DNA of 23,252 bases from JBOHTO01 sp050733695 (GTDB taxonomy: Bacteria; Gemmatimonadota; Gemmatimonadetes; Gemmatimonadales; Gemmatimonadaceae). Of the stretch, positions 23,090-23,252 are shown piece by piece (position 1 is the first letter of the stretch; each line of letters opens with the position of its first letter). The notes beneath the pieces are model-generated. The model was not told the origin of the DNA. It ran no database searches and was given only the letters and a program-made list of their open reading frames with translations. The translations under genes and the position numbers were made by a program. The DNA lies in NCBI GenBank assembly GCA_050733695.1, contig JBOHTO010000106.1, positions 1 to 23,252 of the forward strand. The letters run 5' to 3'.

Positions 23090-23252
23090 GTTCCCTCCCC
23101 CTCCCCCTCCCCCTCCCCCTCCCCCCGCACGTCCCCGCGCACGTCACCGCGCATGTCCCCCAGCACGTCCCCGCGCCCGTCACCCCGCACGTCACCGCGC
23201 ACGTCACCGCGCACGTCACCGCGCACGTCACCCTTGCCCCGTCCCCCTCGCT
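23086..23252 (-). CDS. Possible partial CDS ending in GDVR and EG repeats, 5' part outside the window
   Basis: One minus-strand frame is open from the right edge to a TGA at 23086-23088, which overlaps the obgE ATG as ATGA. It would encode a C-terminal tail of a few Gly/Arg/Lys residues, nine GDVR-type tetrapeptides (variants GDGR, GDVL, GDMR) from the 12-bp array, then five EG dipeptides and a Thr. Because a 12-bp repeat repeats its codons, openness alone is weak evidence; the ATGA junction, typical of operons here, is the main support. In many genomes rpmA (bL27) precedes obgE, but I see nothing of bL27 in this tail. I cannot name the protein. Confidence 0.4.
   Translation of the reverse strand, partial: RGGRGKGDVRGDVRGDVRGDVRGDGRGDVLGDMRGDVRGDVRGEGEGEGEGEGT
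23091..23126 (-). repeat. G-rich hexanucleotide repeat (GGGGGA)n over the obgE ribosome binding site
   Basis: On the coding strand five GGGGGA-like hexamers run into GGAGGG and the obgE ATG (T positions on the plus strand at 23096, 23102, 23108, 23114 and 23120 mark the 6-bp period). The tract contains at least four G-runs of five or more and so fits the G-quadruplex pattern. It supplies the obgE Shine-Dalgarno sequence and could change length by slippage. Confidence 0.9.
23127..23234. repeat. Tandem array, nine copies of a 12-bp unit
   Basis: The plus-strand unit is GCACGTCACCGC. Nine units run without gaps directly next to the G-rich hexamers; four in the right half are nearly identical and those nearer obgE carry substitutions (GTCCCC, GCATGT, GCCCGT). 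The 12-bp period keeps reading frame. The minus strand reads as GDVR or TCAV tetrapeptides in two frames, while the third (obgE) frame is stopped by TGA in the units that carry GTCA. Confidence 0.95.

Noticed and set aside
1..23252. tRNA, rRNA or riboswitch genes
   Set aside because: No tRNA-like cloverleaf motif (GGTTCGAATCC-type T arm) or known riboswitch core was noticed in the gaps; a covariance-model scan would be needed to exclude small RNAs.

Overview
The window is a GC-rich (about two thirds G+C by eye) bacterial chromosome segment. All 20 complete protein genes and both partial ones lie on the minus strand, so transcription runs from the right edge (23252) to the left edge (1). Nearly all products are conserved housekeeping proteins, with short gaps, ATGA/GTGA overlaps and many GTG starts plus one TTG start. 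The combination of S21, a C4 zinc-ribbon coiled-coil protein, MutS2, HrcA and a GAF-SpoIIE phosphatase fits a deep-branching Gram-negative phylum. Gemmatimonadota is my best guess, from gene content and codon style only; no rRNA is present to test it.

Layout in the direction of transcription. (1) 23252-21022: a low-complexity reading frame enters from the right edge and stops on the start codon of obgE, which overlaps dprA. (2) 21021-20573: a 449-bp gene-free stretch of decayed palindromic repeats. (3) 20572-16836: a divergent MurE-like Mur ligase, hemW and hrcA. (4) 16835-16660: a second repeat-filled gap. (5) 16659-13606: dnaJ, prmA, rsmE and a HIT protein, all overlapping, so a chaperone and two methyltransferases are translationally linked. 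(6) 13605-13304: an 11 x 13-bp tandem array followed by a probable promoter. (7) 13303-12671: rpsU and yqeY. (8) 12480-4388: mutS2, dnaG, zinc-ribbon gene, recJ, rsmD, coaD, with repeat-containing gaps at 12481-12670 and 4880-5046. (9) 4398-886: pta coupled to a partner-switching set (STAS antagonist, RsbW-like kinase, GAF-SpoIIE phosphatase). (10) 858-1: rsmA, whose 3' end leaves the window and seems to run into a repeat or mobile-element end.

Functionally, the window mixes DNA maintenance (recJ, dnaG, mutS2, dprA), ribosome biogenesis and modification (obgE, rpsU, prmA, rsmA, rsmD, rsmE), the heat-shock response (hrcA, dnaJ), cofactor and heme metabolism (coaD, hemW) and acetate metabolism joined to a stress-type regulatory switch. 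The least ordinary parts are the intergenic repeats (a dispersed palindrome family, a 13-bp minisatellite, a 12-bp and a G-rich 6-bp array before obgE), the open GDVR-repeat frame ending on the obgE start, the Mur ligase lacking canonical MurE motifs, and repeat DNA that forms the ends of rsmD and possibly rsmA. I see no defence system, CRISPR array, tRNA or rRNA.
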